In this document: piece after piece, positions 1 to 10,467 of the stretch
Numbering within the stretch: the first letter of the stretch is position 1
Layout: every line of letters begins with the position of its first letter
Source of the DNA: Rhabdophis nuchalis
Lineage: Eukaryota; Chordata; Lepidosauria; Squamata; Natricidae
DNA: 64,000 bases
Direction of reading: 5' to 3'
NCBI GenBank assembly: GCA_039707465.1
Contig: CM077644.1
Location: 147,072,962-147,136,961, forward strand
Translations under genes and position numbers: made by a program
Notes under the pieces: generated by a model
The model's database searches: none
What the model was told of the DNA's origin: nothing
What the model saw: only the letters and a program-made list of their open reading frames with translations

Positions 1-314
1 AATTCGGTTTACGAACAGAAATTTTCCTCAAAATGTGCTTCGGTTCACGAACTCTGCTTCGGTTCACAAACAGGAACCGTGGCCATTTTTAATGTATTCC
101 TGGCTGTCACATGGTTGTGACTTCCTGTAGGAAGATCGTAGAGAAGAAAATACAGAAAAAAGCCCCAGCACGCACACTGTGAGTACTTTCAGTGACTTTT
201 TTTTTATTTTTGCTATGCTTTTAGCATATGGAAAACTGTGCCTCGGTTCACGAACAATTCGGTTCGCGACCAGAGTCAGTTCACGAATTAAGTTCGTGAA
301 CCGAGGTACCACTG
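1..314. mobile_element. hAT-like nonautonomous element, right part
   Basis: The window opens inside this element. It contains repeated TTCGGTTCACGAAC-type words in both orientations and ends with GAGGTACCACTG, which reads CAGTGGTACCTC on the other strand. That is the usual CAG-type hAT terminus. The left end lies outside the window, so the 8-bp target duplication (candidate TATACTAC, 315-322) cannot be checked. It has no coding capacity. Confidence 0.6.
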
Positions 315-635
315 TATACTACAGATATTCGCCATTACTGCAGGCTTCCAGTACGTAATGATTTCATGGATGATATTTTACTGCCTGCCCCACACAGGAC
401 ATGATATCATCACCTCAAGATGCTTTCTTTAGGAATTTTCTGGAACGTCTGGGTTTATGGATTGCATGCCTTTGCTTCATCTCAAGCTCTTGTTGAGTTT
501 ATAATAACAAATGTCAATGTTATTATCTCCCACCAGATCTCGAATCATCCTGGGAATTCTCAACACACTGTAAGCAGATATGTAAGATCATTCATGAAGG
601 TTAATAATGTTAATTTATTTTAATTCCACAAGTTA
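315..635. other. Unassigned spacer
   Basis: AT-rich single-copy-looking DNA between a hAT-like element and a SINE. I see no gene, RNA or repeat structure in it. Confidence 0.5.
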
Positions 636-836
636 TAGAAATAGCATTTCAATATGCTATTCATACAGCCCTGCCTAAGCAGTTTAGAGAGTTAGCATAT
701 TTCCCCCAATAATCTGAGTCCTCATTTTAGGGAAGGCTGAGTCAACCTTGAGCCGGTAAGAGTCAAACTGCTGGCAGTTGGCAGAATTAGTCTGCAATAC
801 TACATTCTAACCACTGCAGCACCACAGCTCTTCCAC
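636..836 (-). mobile_element. tRNA-derived SINE (family A)
   Basis: On the minus strand it begins with a tRNA-like A box (GGTGCTGCAGTGGTTAGA), continues to a B-box-like stretch, and then has the body shared with the copies at 10895-11140 (plus) and 2975-3090 (minus). The shared body words are TTGACTCAGCCTTCC and CTAAACTGCTTAG. The order of head and body matches a squamate tRNA SINE. It is diverged, and no target duplication is obvious. Confidence 0.65.
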
Positions 837-1350
837 TTCCAATGAAGCTATTCTTTGTATCAATATTTTACTACCTTTCCATATCTTGCTTTTTACCCTC
901 AGAGCCTAAGCTGCAGACCAGTATGGGCAATTTCAACAGTGACTTAGAACCAGGGAAAGGTTTCAAAATTTTTACTACCTATTCTGTGGGTGTGGCGTAT
1001 GTTGTGGGCATGGCTTGGTGGTCATGTGACTGGGTGGGCATGGCCAACTTGATGTCACTCACCAGGAGATGTCATGGATTTGGTAAAATATGGTGAAGTT
1101 CACTTAACAATGCTCTTGCTTAGCAACCAAAATTTTGGGCTCAATTATAGTCATCAGTCAAGGACTATCTCTGCCTTCCTCTGCATAGCAGTCTTGTCCT
1201 AGTAAACTCCTTCTCCTTTCTGGCAATTTTCCTCTCTGTTAGAGGGACCAAAATAATCCAGACAATGTAAGATTTCCTGCTGCAGCAGTAGGTTGGACTA
1301 GATGACATCTGAGTAGACTTCCAGCCCTAAATTGCTGGGCTGTTGTTTTT

Positions 1351-1406
<56 letters not shown>

Positions 1407-1437
1407 TCCTTCCTTCCTTCCTTCCTTCCTTCCTTCT
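1351..1437. repeat. (CTTT)n then (CCTT)n microsatellite
   Basis: About 57 bp of CTTT units grade into about 28 bp of CCTT units inside the 951-1887 hAT-like element. The element at 60893-61271 carries the same kind of tract at the same internal place, so the tract was probably part of the mobilised sequence. Its reverse strand gives a long Lys/Glu/Arg open frame of no meaning. Confidence 0.95.
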
Positions 1438-1520
1438 CCCTTCCCTCTGTGGGAAGCAAACCCCCCCTAAATAACTGCTGAATGTCACTTTGCAAACATG
1501 AACAGCTTTTCAATTTAAAG

Positions 1521-1590
1521 CAGGAGTCCAAAGTTTGCAGCTTTAAGATTTGTGGACTTCAACTCCCAGAATTCCACAGCCAGGCATGCT
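1521..1590 (+). mobile_element. Half copy of palindromic MITE
   Basis: Starts CAGGAGTCC and continues with GCAGCTTTAAGATTTGTGG and TTCAACTCCCAGAATTCC. This is the left arm of the palindromic MITE seen whole at 54488-54622. The right arm is missing. It is nested within the 951-1887 element. Confidence 0.6.
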
Positions 1591-1895
1591 CAGTTCCGAT
1601 TTAAAGTGACAGCATTTGTTTTTCTCCTTTGCTGAATCTGGCAGAAAAGTTAGTTTCTTTCCTTCTTCCTCCCTCCCTCCCTCCCTCTCTGTCTCTCTCT
1701 TTCTCTCTCTTACTTTTTAAAGCTCCCCCTCCCCTTGCCTAAAACTTTGTTTAAAAAAGCTTCTGATGGGAGAACAGGTTCAGGGGCGTGGCCAAGCCAC
1801 CATTTTTACTACAGGTCCTATCTGGTACGCCAGATTTTCACTACCACTTCTGGCATACCAGACCATATAGGAAGGAACCCACCTCTGCTTAGAAC

Positions 1896-2704
1896 TTACA
1901 TGTCCTTCAACTCAGTGATGCATTTTGTCAACTTCCATTTCAAAGAAACAAATGCAATATAAACTCTTCATTTCCATTGTGTTGCTATTCGTGGTACGCA
2001 GAAACACTTTTGTCACATTGTTGTTGGATAGAGCCGATTCTTCCCTCAATTAAGAATATAAAAATGTTTTTCTAGCTCACAACAACATTCCTTTGCCAAG
2101 AGTGATTAGTTAGATATTTCTGCAACTGTTTCCCCAGAACAATCAGCCTGTAAAGGTTGCACTGGCTGGGAGTTATAAAACCCTACAGGGGTTCAGATTG
2201 GGTAAAATTGCTCTGAAGACAAACATTACAGTCTTCATTTCTGATTTCCCTATATCCAAGATAGATAGAGAACTTGTTTGTATGCTGCCTCTATACATGG
2301 AGTTTCTATTTAGGGATCATGTTATATCATAGTTTTTATTTTATCTTTGTTTAATCTTTCCCAGAAAGCTCTTTCAGACAGCAGGCACATCAAGTAAATT
2401 CCTTCATGAGGGGATATGAAAGCCTCCTTCCTTAGTTTGTACATGATCAATTTGCAACCTATCCACAGGGCTAACAACTACATGTTTATCTTCTGGCACA
2501 AGGCACATAGATCACTGTGAAAAACAGCATGTGGGCCTGCACTGAAGAGATGTCTGACAACATACATGAAAAGGGGGACCTTCCCTTCTGGTAAGCAAAA
2601 AATGATTGCCCATAGGTCCTGAAACATATTAATGCAAAGTAGATGTGTGTGTGTACATGCATACACATATGCACCTTCAAATCAGATTTTTGACTTTTGA
2701 ATCA
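1896..2704. other. Unassigned region
   Basis: AT-rich sequence between a hAT-like element and a SINE, with only short chance open frames. I see no recognisable gene or repeat. Confidence 0.5.
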
Positions 2705-2905
2705 GATTCTTGACACTTTGGTGTCAAGACTAATTCTTGCAATATTCCTGTCAAGATTTTTTGGAAGTAGCTTGCCACTGCCTCCTTCCTAGGGCTGTGA
2801 GAGACTGGCCTGACATCACCCAGCAAGGCTAAGGCAGAACTAGAACTCATGTCATGGTCTACCAGTTTTTAACATCTTGCCTTAACCACTGCACCGAGCT
2901 GTCTA
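2705..2905 (-). mobile_element. tRNA-derived SINE, second type
   Basis: The minus strand begins GCTCGGTGCAGTGGTTAAGG, an A-box-like tRNA head. A B-box-like segment around 2838-2850 and a distinct body (CACCCAGCAAGGCTAAGGC on the plus strand) follow. The head resembles family A, but the body differs. Boundaries are approximate. Confidence 0.5.
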
Positions 2906-2974
2906 TGTCGCTCGCTTGCACTCTCTCCACAACCAAGCATTGGTAAGAGGTGAATTCCGATCCTGTGTATTAGC

Positions 2975-3090
2975 AATAGCACTTAGACTTTTATACCACT
3001 TCATAGTGCTTTACAGCCCTCTCTAAGCGGTTTATAGAGTCAGTCTTTTGCCCCCAATCTGGGTCCTCATTTTACCCACCTCAGAAGGAT
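2975..3090 (-). mobile_element. SINE family A, body fragment
   Basis: Contains the body words CACTTAGACTTTTATACC, CTCTCTAAGCGGTTTATAG and GGGTCCTCATTTTACCC in the same order as the family A copies at 636-836 and 10895-11140. The tRNA-like head is absent. Confidence 0.65.
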
Positions 3091-4639
3091 AGAGGGCTGG
3101 GGAAGAGCCTGCATCACGTCAATACAATGTGGGGTCTCACCGCTCTGAGACCTCAGTTGACACTTTTGTCGCCCCTTGGTCCATTCGGACCTAAACCATC
3201 TTGGAGGGATGGCAACGAGGAAGACTAAGCCTTGCTGGTCACAGGGGTACCGCAAAACCCCTGTTTGACCCAAGGGAAGAGCTTCTGCAAGGCGGCAAAC
3301 AGATGGGGCAGCTCTGGAAGGAAGGAAGCTGAAAGGGAAAGTGCGAGACAGGGAAGGTATATTTTTTTCTTTTAAAACATTTTGCTTAAAGAAACTTTTT
3401 TTTTTTAGTAAACTAAAGCTTTTAACCAAGAAATAAGCGGCGGAATTAATCTAATATGTTTTGAACTGGGAGGTGTCCTTTTTTTTCTTATTTTTTTATA
3501 ATTGTGGATTGAAGGTCAGCAACAAGGTTTTTTTTTCCTTTGAAAATGATTAGACTATTTCTTTTCCTTTTATTTTTTGTTACTTAAATTCTTGAATTTG
3601 GGATTATTTTTTATAATTCTTCCTATGACCTACCACTTATTTTTAAAATCTAACAAGAATTATACTCTACTTTTTTTTAATAATAAAGAAGAAGGATGTA
3701 TTAAAAAGTGAAAATCTGCAACACTGCCACTGGGAGGTCAGAGGCTGGTTTTTAGGAAACAAACTATTTTTTTTACTTGGAACAGCTGGTCGAAAGCTGG
3801 TGAAAATTGTTTATTGCAACTCATAGAGCATGAATTGTTTTTAACAGGTGCTCTTTGATAACAGACAGTAATATTTTCCTTTGGAGAACACAACAGGAGC
3901 TGTATTTCAAAGTAACCTAATGAAAAGATAAAATAGGCCCGAGACCAGGATGGCAGTGAGAACTAAGTTTCATCACTTTTTGATTTGTCAACATAGTTCC
4001 ATATCTAGAAGAGGATACTTTAGAATATCAGAAGGCTTGGGCTGGAATCTTAAATCTTTTGGAACAATATGGAAGAAGAATGGATGAATAATTGGATAAA
4101 CTTTTGTCTATCACGCCAAGCTATGAGCAGTTTGAGGCTCCAAAAATTAAAGAGAAAGAAGAAAATGTTGAAGATAAAGAGGTACTCATCTTAGTTGAAG
4201 ATAAAGACATGATAATAGAGAACTTTATTAATGGATCAAATGTGGGAGAAAATAAAAAGAAGGAAATTTTGAAAAGAGAATTTGAGGAATATGAGCCTCA
4301 TCTTTGTCTTCAAGGAAAAGAGGGGGAGAGAATTGAAGATGGATGTAAGAGGAGAAATCGTCCCAGAAATACATCTGATATTTAAAGACAAACAACGTGT
4401 AATGACAGAAACTGGGCAGCGGTATTATTTGAGAGCTATACTGGACAATAAAATGTGAAAAGAAGTCTATAAGAAACCTGGAAAGAAGAATAAAAAGAGA
4501 TTGGAGCCACAAATGGCAAGAGAGATAAGTTCACCTTGCTACTGGAAAGACACTGGTTGATAATGAAAGTTGCCATCCTTTGATGATAAATAAGTAGAAA
4601 CTTAGTATGTCATAGTGTTTTAGATTATCATTGAAGGAC
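3091..4639. other. Unassigned region, possible LINE 5' remnant
   Basis: A moderately CpG-rich block (3100-3350) leads into A/T-rich sequence. A 97-residue open frame at 4092-4385 (plus) is rich in Lys, Glu and Asp and could be the charged N-terminal part of an L1-like ORF1, but I do not recognise a domain. The 120-residue reverse frame at 3067-3429 shows no motif. The order (GC-rich leader, then a charged frame) loosely resembles an L1 5' half. I do not claim it as a gene. Confidence 0.3.
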
Positions 4640-4682
4640 TATAAATAATATATATATATATTATTATATAAATAATATATAT
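4640..4682. repeat. (TA)n tract at PLE 5' truncation point
   Basis: An imperfect TA repeat runs directly into the PLE coding sequence: its last TAT is the Tyr codon of the YVDD motif. TA-rich tracts also border the ribozyme repeats at 6233, 6977 and 47400. Confidence 0.85.
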
Positions 4683-6113
4683 GTAGACGACACCTTCATA
4701 ATCTGGCCACATGGAAAAGATAAACTGGACAACTTCCTCACACACCTCAACAGTCTACACCCCAAAATACAGTTCACCATGGAAACAGAAGCCAATAACC
4801 AACTCCCCTTCCTGGATGTCTTAGTCTATAAGAAATCCAACGGATCCCTAGGACACACCATCTACCAGAAGAAAACACACACAAACCGCTATTTGCATGC
4901 ACTCTCACACCACCACCCAGCACAGATCAACTCTGTAGCCAAGACACTCATCTCCAGAACAAAACGCTTAGCTGACGAACAACACCTAAAAACCGAACTA
5001 CACACTCTCACCAACGTACTAACATCCAACGGATTCCAAAGAAACAAGATCACTAACCTAATCCAAAAAGAAAACCCCACTAAAGTCCAAGACAGTGAAC
5101 AAGAAAACGGCAAAGCCCTCCTCCCATACATAAAAGGCACCACAGACAGAATCAGCAAGATCCTCCACAAACACAACATCAAGACAGCATTCTACACAAA
5201 CCGAAAAATATCCACCATCCTAGGAAACCCCAAAGAGAAAATAGAGTTAGAAAATCAAGGAGTATATGAAATCCCATGCACCACCTGCCCCACCACATAC
5301 ATCGGACAAACCAACAGAAGAATAAAGGCACGCATTGAAGAACACAAAAACTCAGTCAGAAAGGAGGAACCAACTTCTTCCCTGGTCCAACACTTCAAAG
5401 CCACAGGACATGATATAGACTTTAAAAAGACCAGAACTATTGCCAAAATTGAACACTATAACAACAGAATAATCAGAGAAGCTATTGAGATAGAAAAGCG
5501 GCCACACAGCATGAATAAACGAGATGATACCTCCCGCCTACCAGCCATTTGGAAACCTGCCCTCATTGACAAACGAGTCCCTAACACAAAGAATGATATC
5601 AGACCCACACTCACGAAAACCACACAGGATGTCACTATCACACATCCACGCAAAAAGCAAACCCAAACCCACACCAAAGATGACCACAAATCAGAAGCCC
5701 GACCACAAACCAGAAGCCAGACCAAAGCTGCATTATTAGCCACTTTAAACCCCTCCAATCCATACATGAAGCAAACTGATGCCCACCATGGAGATGTGGT
5801 ACGACCACAAACGCGAAGCCAAACAACAGCAATGCAGCTCACCAGGTCAAATTCCTCTGCAACTCAGACTAACACAAGCACAACCAGGCCCCCACCCAAA
5901 CAGAACACGTCCCCATCCAATCAGAGCACAGCCAAACTACCATCCAATCAGAGCACAGCCAAACCCCCTACCAATCAGAACACACCTCCACCCAATCAGA
6001 ATGCAGCCAAGCTCCCATCCAATCAAGTCACACCCCCACTGGCAGTTAAAAAGAGGAACCGGCTGAGATCTCACATTGCTCCTGGAAGCACCAAGCCCGA
6101 AGCACCAGCCTGA
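4680..6113 (+). pseudogene. Penelope-like element: RT end plus GIY-YIG endonuclease (5'-truncated)
   Basis: The frame opens at the catalytic RT motif YVDD (4680-4691). The rest of the palm, the fingers and any upstream part are missing. The first in-frame Met is at 4779, but the true protein began far upstream. RT thumb-type sequence follows, then a GIY-YIG nuclease: GVY at 5259-5267, CTTC, YIG at 5298-5306, and R and EEH residues after it, with the Cys/His pattern typical of PLE nucleases. The C-terminal third (about 5580-6110) is low-complexity Thr/Gln/Pro/Asn with repeated PSNQ-like units. There are no internal stops. In PLEs these two domains copy RNA into nicked DNA. The same protein family is found at 47841-51849. 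Family assignment is secure, activity is lost. Confidence 0.9.
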
Positions 6114-6232
6114 AGATGATGAATGAGATTTCATCGAAACGTCGTGAAGATACTTCCAATTCTACGCGGGAGAAAACCCGAACAACCAAAGACCTACATA
6201 CAAACACCCGCGAAAACCTCAGAAAACAAATA
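6114..6232 (+). mobile_element. PLE 3' end with hairpin
   Basis: The stop codon overlaps a motif CTGAAGAT, then the hairpin GATGAA/TTCATC, then GAAACG. The PLE tails at 51847 and 11605 have the same layout. The tail ends with ACCTACATACAAACACCCG, matching the terminal words ACCTACACCCGTGAAAA found at 7002-7056, 47472-47500 and 47541-47566. A (TA)n tract follows directly. Confidence 0.75.
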
Positions 6233-6250
6233 TATATATATATATATATG

Positions 6251-6612
6251 AATGAAGTGGCTATTTTGTTACAGCTTCCTGTTAGGCCTATTTAAGGGAG
6301 GAGACAAACTTGTCAACCTTCTCTGCCCTTCGACTCAACCTAGAGACCATCCAGACAGAGACCTATTAAATTGCTGCTGTCTTTTTAGATATGTGTTAAA
6401 TTTTTTAAGGGATGATTAATAATTAATTAAGAGACCAGGATGGATCCATTTCGGGCTCCTTAGCCCTTGTCAGCTGGCCATACTTTCCTACAGGGATTTG
6501 AACTGGTGCTTTCCAGCATTCGAAGCAGGCTTCCCTATGCCTTGAGCTAACCAGTTTCCCTGATTACATCATCCTTTCTACAGGACTTTATTGATGAAGT
6601 GGATATTTTGTT
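6251..6612 (-). mobile_element. Ribozyme repeat (346-bp family), left arm of inverted pair
   Basis: A full circularly permuted copy of the 346-bp unit that forms the array at 39871-47304, in the same orientation as the array. It carries tRNA-like boxes and a hammerhead motif (6433-6479) on the minus strand. It joins tail-on to the next copy at about 6612. A few bases differ from the array consensus, so it is an older copy. Confidence 0.9.
6433..6479 (-). ncRNA. Hammerhead ribozyme motif, inactivated core
   Basis: The fold matches the intact copies: stem I GGCCAG/CTGGTC and stem III ATGG-AT-CCAT. The core, however, reads CTGACAA instead of CTGANGA. The changed base is the conserved G8, the general acid of hammerhead cleavage, so this copy should be inactive. 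Confidence 0.75.
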
Positions 6613-6977
6613 AAATCCCTTAAAAAATTTAACACATATCTAAAAAGATAGCAGCAATTTAATAGGTCTCTGTCTGGATGGTCTCTAGGTTGAGTCGAAG
6701 GGCAGAGAAGGTTGACAAGTTTGTCTCCTCCCTTAAATAGGCCTAACAGGAAGCTGTAACAAAATATCCACTTCATCAATAAAGTCCTGTAGAAAGGATG
6801 ATGTAATCAGGGAAACTGGTTAGCTCAAGGCATAGGGAAGCCTGCTTCGAATGCTGGAAAGCACCAGTTCAAATCCCTGTAGGAAAGTATGGCCAGCTGA
6901 CGAGGGCTAAGGAGCCCGAAATGGATCCATCCTGGTCTCTTAATTAATTATTAATCATCCCTTAAAAAATTTAACAT
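6613..6977 (+). mobile_element. Ribozyme repeat (346-bp family), right arm of inverted pair
   Basis: The same unit in opposite orientation, giving a near-palindrome centred near 6612. Reading on the plus strand it has tRNA-like boxes (GGTTAGCTCAAGGCAT near 6817; AGTTCAAATCCC near 6866) and then an intact hammerhead at 6891-6937. It is followed by (TA)n and a PLE terminal fragment on the minus strand, so the pair sits between two converging PLE ends. Confidence 0.9.
6891..6937 (+). ncRNA. Hammerhead ribozyme, minimal type I, intact
   Basis: Stem I is GGCCAG (6891-6896) with CTGGTC (6932-6937), including one G-U pair. Core CTGACGA is at 6897-6903. Stem II is GGGCT-AAGG-AGCCC (6904-6917), then GAAA (6918-6921). 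Stem III is ATGG-AT-CCAT (6921-6930), with predicted cleavage after C6931 (AUC). All conserved core bases are present. The very short stem III is the form known from PLE and retrozyme hammerheads. Confidence 0.85.
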
Positions 6978-7001
6978 ATATATATATATATATATATATA
7001 T

Positions 7002-7056
7002 TTGCTTTCGTAGATTTTCACGGGTGTAGGTATGCTGGTATTGATGTCTTCGGGAA
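7002..7056 (-). mobile_element. PLE terminal fragment
   Basis: The minus strand reads GCATACCTACACCCGTGAAAA, then TCTACGAAAG, the same terminal words that end the PLE tails near 47541. It points toward the PLE ending at 6232, with the inverted ribozyme pair between them. Confidence 0.65.
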
Positions 7057-7129
7057 AATACATTGAAAACATTGAAAACAATTATCTATATATATAATTG
7101 TTTCCACAACACCCTGTTAATATATATAA

Positions 7130-7315
7130 AATTAATTGTCAGCTGATGCAATTGGGAGAGCCAGGCTGGCTGAATGGTTTAAAGGCTCCTGCCTGATATG
7201 CAATACAGCCCTGGTTCGAATCCCAGTAAGAGTATGACTAGCTGATGAGAGCTAAAAAGCTCGAAATAGATCTATCCTAGTCTCTCTGATTTATTTATTG
7301 ATCAGCTCATAATAC
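7130..7315 (+). mobile_element. Diverged ribozyme repeat (type B), plus strand
   Basis: A tRNA-like head (A box TGGCTGAATGGTT 7167-7179; B box GGTTCGAATCC 7213-7223) is followed directly by a hammerhead (7236-7282) and a TTTATTTATTGATCAGCTC tail. The flanking words are shared with the copies at 39321-39655 and 51935-52215. The sequence is quite different from the 346-bp array unit but has identical architecture. Confidence 0.8.
7236..7282 (+). ncRNA. Hammerhead ribozyme, minimal type I, intact
   Basis: Stem I is GACTAG (7236-7241) with CTAGTC (7277-7282), 6 perfect pairs. Core CTGATGA is at 7242-7248. Stem II is GAGCT-AAAA-AGCTC, then GAAA at 7263-7266. Stem III is ATAG-AT-CTAT, and predicted cleavage is after C7276. 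Compared with 6891-6937, all three stems differ by paired changes that keep pairing. Confidence 0.85.
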
Positions 7316-8308
7316 TAACACATATATATGTGCATATGTATGCACGAATGTATGTATGTATGTACATAGGTATGTAAGTATGGGAATGAGTGTATGTTTA
7401 TTAGGTTGGATATAAATAGTAAAAGATTTTCTTAGTTAACTATCAAGGAAAATTAATAGATATTGCTTAATAAAAAGGGGGGGCTAGAAACAACTCAATT
7501 TCTATGCAGAATATGTTTCCATGGTGAAGTACCAGGAGAGATTTTTTTGGAATAGACAATGGATGCCATTATGTGGTTATGTTTAAGTAAGACTTGTCTG
7601 AAGAAGAAGAATATTATGGAATATTAGAGGAGAATTCTGGTCTAGTGATATTAAGACATATAATGAATTTTTTGATTTAAAATCTATGAATTGAGATTAA
7701 TGAGCAATGATGGCTCTAGAACATCATATATTTTAAGAAGGCACTTGGTTGATACCTAGGACGCTGGCAGCAAACCGTATCAACCATCAGCACCAGTCAA
7801 TGGTATTTGTGAGGCATTTTTGAATGTTCAGGTGACTGAGTCTCATGTTTAATGAATAAAGTATTAAATAAATTTAGAATTAAAATAAAATAAAAAGAAC
7901 AATTAGAAAAATTAAAATACAAAGCAGCTTCAAATGTCCAAATGCAAACTTTCAAGTTTAGGCTTCAACAAGTTTGACTTTGTTATGTACCCATTTTGAA
8001 CTAAAGTTTGCCAGGTTCTGCACAAAACTATCCTTACACCTTAACCGTTCTTGTGTAATCATCATTAATTGCTGATACAGAGTACAGGGCATACCATGTC
8101 AGGCTGCATAGGCAATTTATTATGTAAATTACATTAAATGTGCAAATTGGTTGCCCTTTTCTTCAAAACACTTCGTTACTTATTTCATGCATGACCTTTG
8201 AACATTCCTATATACAGGAACATTTTCTCTGGAAAAAAAATTAAACATATTATGAATGGCCCACAGGATCTGAATTTTGGCATACCCTGCATATTTAAGG
8301 CTACATGG
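7316..8308. other. Unassigned region with short microsatellite
   Basis: TATG/TGTA-rich microsatellite at about 7321-7375, then AT-rich sequence that may be part of an old LINE 3' end (a short AATAAA-rich stretch near 7855-7900). I see no intact gene. Confidence 0.35.
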
Positions 8309-8505
8309 CAGTGGTGGGTTTCAATTTTGTTTACTACTGGTTTGCTCATGCACGTACATGCATTTGTGCATGTGCACAACATTTCTGTGTATGCGCAGAA
8401 GCTTCTGCGCATGCACAGAAATGTCCAAGCGGGTGGGCGGAGCCTCCCACTGCCACCACTATCGGTTCGCTCAATCCGGACTGAACCGGTAGCAACCCAC
8501 CACTG
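8309..8505. mobile_element. hAT-like MITE, 197 bp
   Basis: Ends CAGTGGTGGGTTTC and GCAACCCACCACTG form a near-perfect terminal inverted repeat. Inside are the CGCAGAAGCTTCTGCGC-type words and ACCGGT motifs common to this family. The flanking octamers (CTACATGG and CTAGACAA) agree only partly, so the target duplication has decayed. Confidence 0.75.
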
Positions 8506-8944
8506 CTAGACAAGCACTGGTCAAGATGATTTGATTATTATCTAGGATTACAAATTGGATCCGTGAGTATCCATCCCTGCCTTTAAAATAAAACTTTAAG
8601 TTATTGGTGCAATCGACCATACTTCATTATTTTCTCAGAAGATGCAGCTCCTTGCTATTATGCTGTTATATCAATGGTTATTTTATTCTATGCTTGTTCT
8701 TGTTCTTAATTATAAGAGAATAATAAGTACTAATTACTAACTAACTTGGATGAGCTTGGAAAACTAAGGCATTTCAGGCCTGGTTGGTTTTCAGCTGAGA
8801 AACCTCCAAGTAATATTAAATCTGTAGGCTAGATTGGGAAGTTAGAAAAAAATCCAGGATAATGGAATAGCAAACCATGTCTGCGTTGTTTCCATGAATA
8901 CACCCAGTACATGAAGTCATAGGAGTCCAGTTTCAATTTCTCTG

Positions 8945-9396
8945 TAATTTAGTTTGTTTAGTTTTATTCAAATTTATACCCCGCACCTTCTCCAAAAAGG
9001 ACCCAGGGCGGCGCACAGGAAATTTAAAAACATAACAAATATAACAAAAGTACAAAATTTTAAAAAGCTATTAAATCCATACCCTGTGCTAAAATAGTAT
9101 AAAATCCCCCAAATTAAAAACTATCTAAAAAACAGTCAAAACGGGAGGTTATGCTAGGCCGGCTTGTTGGAAAAGGTGCGTCTTAAGACGCTGGCGGAAG
9201 AGGCGGAGGTCTGAGATGATACGTAGTTCGGGGGGTAAGTCGTTCCAGAGGGTAGGGCCCGCCACAGAGAAGGCCCTTCCCCTGGGTGCCGCCAACCGGC
9301 ATTGCCCGGCCGACAGCACCCTGAGATGGCCCTCTCTGTGGGAGCGGATCGGACGAAGGAATGTATGGGGCAGAAGACGGTCTCGCATATAACTCA
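8945..9396 (-). mobile_element. LINE 3' end (L2/CR1-like), C-terminal coding remnant
   Basis: The minus strand encodes 82 residues (9149-9397) including FSVAGPTLWNDLPPELR and FRQRLKTHLFQQ, a C-terminal signature of L2/CR1-like LINE proteins. A 3' UTR with CCTGTGCGCCGCCCTGGG follows. Related tails occur at 18117-18425, 22386-22830, 32100-32395 and 61756-61858. It is 5'-truncated, as is usual for LINE copies. Confidence 0.7.
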
Positions 9397-9580
9397 ATAA
9401 TGGGAATATTTAGTCTACCCCTAAATTGGGAATGGAGTATGGACATGAAATTAAAGCATGAAGTGTTCAAGAAATGCAAGCTAAATAACTACCGGTACTC
9501 CAGGGACACTAGTGGAGGTATTGTGATCAGTGTATTTCTTAAATCCTCTATTTAATATACTTGCAATGTTTGTTGATATG

Positions 9581-9991
9581 CAGGGTTGGTCTGCTGAGGG
9601 TTCGCATGGTTTTGGGCAATCCTCTAGCTAGGATTCTGCCCAGTTCAGTGAACCCCCAAATGCCACCCCTGACTGGCCATGCCTACCCCGCCCGTCCCTG
9701 GAGACTCCATGTGGCCTATTCATCATGCCAGGTAAGAGTAGGGCCTATACGGAGGCTCAGAGATGGGGGGAATGAGCCTACCAGAAGTTCCAGAAGTCCA
9801 GAAATGGGTTCGGGGGAAGCAGTTTTTGCCCTCCCAGAGGCTCAAGGAAAGCCTTTGAAGCCTGGGGAGAGCAAAAAAGCCCCCCCCCCCACTATGGTGC
9901 AGGAGGCTGACTAGGCCACACCCACCATGGCCATGCTCCCCCAGCAACAGGGCAGTGAACCCGTTGCTGCAATTTTTGAAGCGCATCCCTG
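9581..9991. mobile_element. hAT-like element, 411 bp
   Basis: Begins CAGGGTTGG and ends CGCATCCCTG. The flanking octamers TTGATATG (9573-9580) and TTTATATG (9992-9999) match 7 of 8. The interior includes GGCCATGCCTACCCCGCCC-like words related to the 11741 and 16521 elements. Noncoding. Confidence 0.65.
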
Positions 9992-10467
9992 TTTATATGC
10001 CCCCCCTCTTGCTATTGGGAGAGATTCTGGGCAGCTTACAATGCAATGCAAAACTAATGTGCAAGGTTTTTCAACAAATGAATGCCAAGACAGCAGGCTA
10101 AGTCCAGGTTTATAACATCATGCTAGGCCAAGATGTAATAAAAGTTCAAAAGTAAGTCAGAAAGAATTATTTCACAGAAAGGGTAGCGGAAGCTTGGAGC
10201 CAACTTCCAGAGGAGATGGTGGGTCAATCGTTAGTAACTGAGCTTAAACATGCCTAGGATAAACATGTGTCCATCATCTGACAAAAATTTAAATAATGAT
10301 GATGATGATGATGATTAGGAATAATTAAAGGGCAGACTCGATGGATCACTAGGTCTTTTTCTGACCTCAATTTTCTATGTTTCTTAATATGATATAATCA
10401 CTGTGGTTTATCAACATGGTTTACAGTTCATCTGCATACCTGTTAGCAACTCTGGGTTCAGAACCAG
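9992..10467. other. Unassigned region with (GAT)n
   Basis: Contains a short GAT repeat at about 10295-10317. The rest is unrecognised AT-rich sequence, perhaps an old LINE tail (ACTAGGTCTTTTTCTGACCTC at 10350). Confidence 0.35.

Larger units (their letters stand above)
951..1887. mobile_element. hAT-like element, 937 bp, with exact 8-bp TSD
   Basis: The left end reads CAGGGAAAGGTTTC and the right end GGAACCCACCTCTG, imperfect terminal inverted repeats of the CAGNGGTGGGTTTC type that recurs through the window. The 8-bp target duplication CTTAGAAC is exact (943-950 and 1888-1895), which is the hAT signature. The body includes the GTGGGTGTGGC / CATGTGACTGGGTGGGC words also found at 48724 and 60893, plus internal CTTT/CCTT repeats. 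It has no transposase frame, so it would have depended on a transposase supplied elsewhere. Confidence 0.85.

Noticed and set aside
3067..3429. 120-residue minus-strand gene
   Set aside because: No domain, no splice signals, low-complexity ends, and it overlaps a SINE.
4092..4385. Host gene for a charged 97-residue protein
   Set aside because: No homology recognised, no promoter or splice context, and the surroundings look like an old LINE.
6114..6160. Standard hammerhead ribozymes in the PLE tails
   Set aside because: CTGANGA, a hairpin and GAAA are present, but there is an extra U before stem II and I could not find stem III, a cleavage triplet or stem I.
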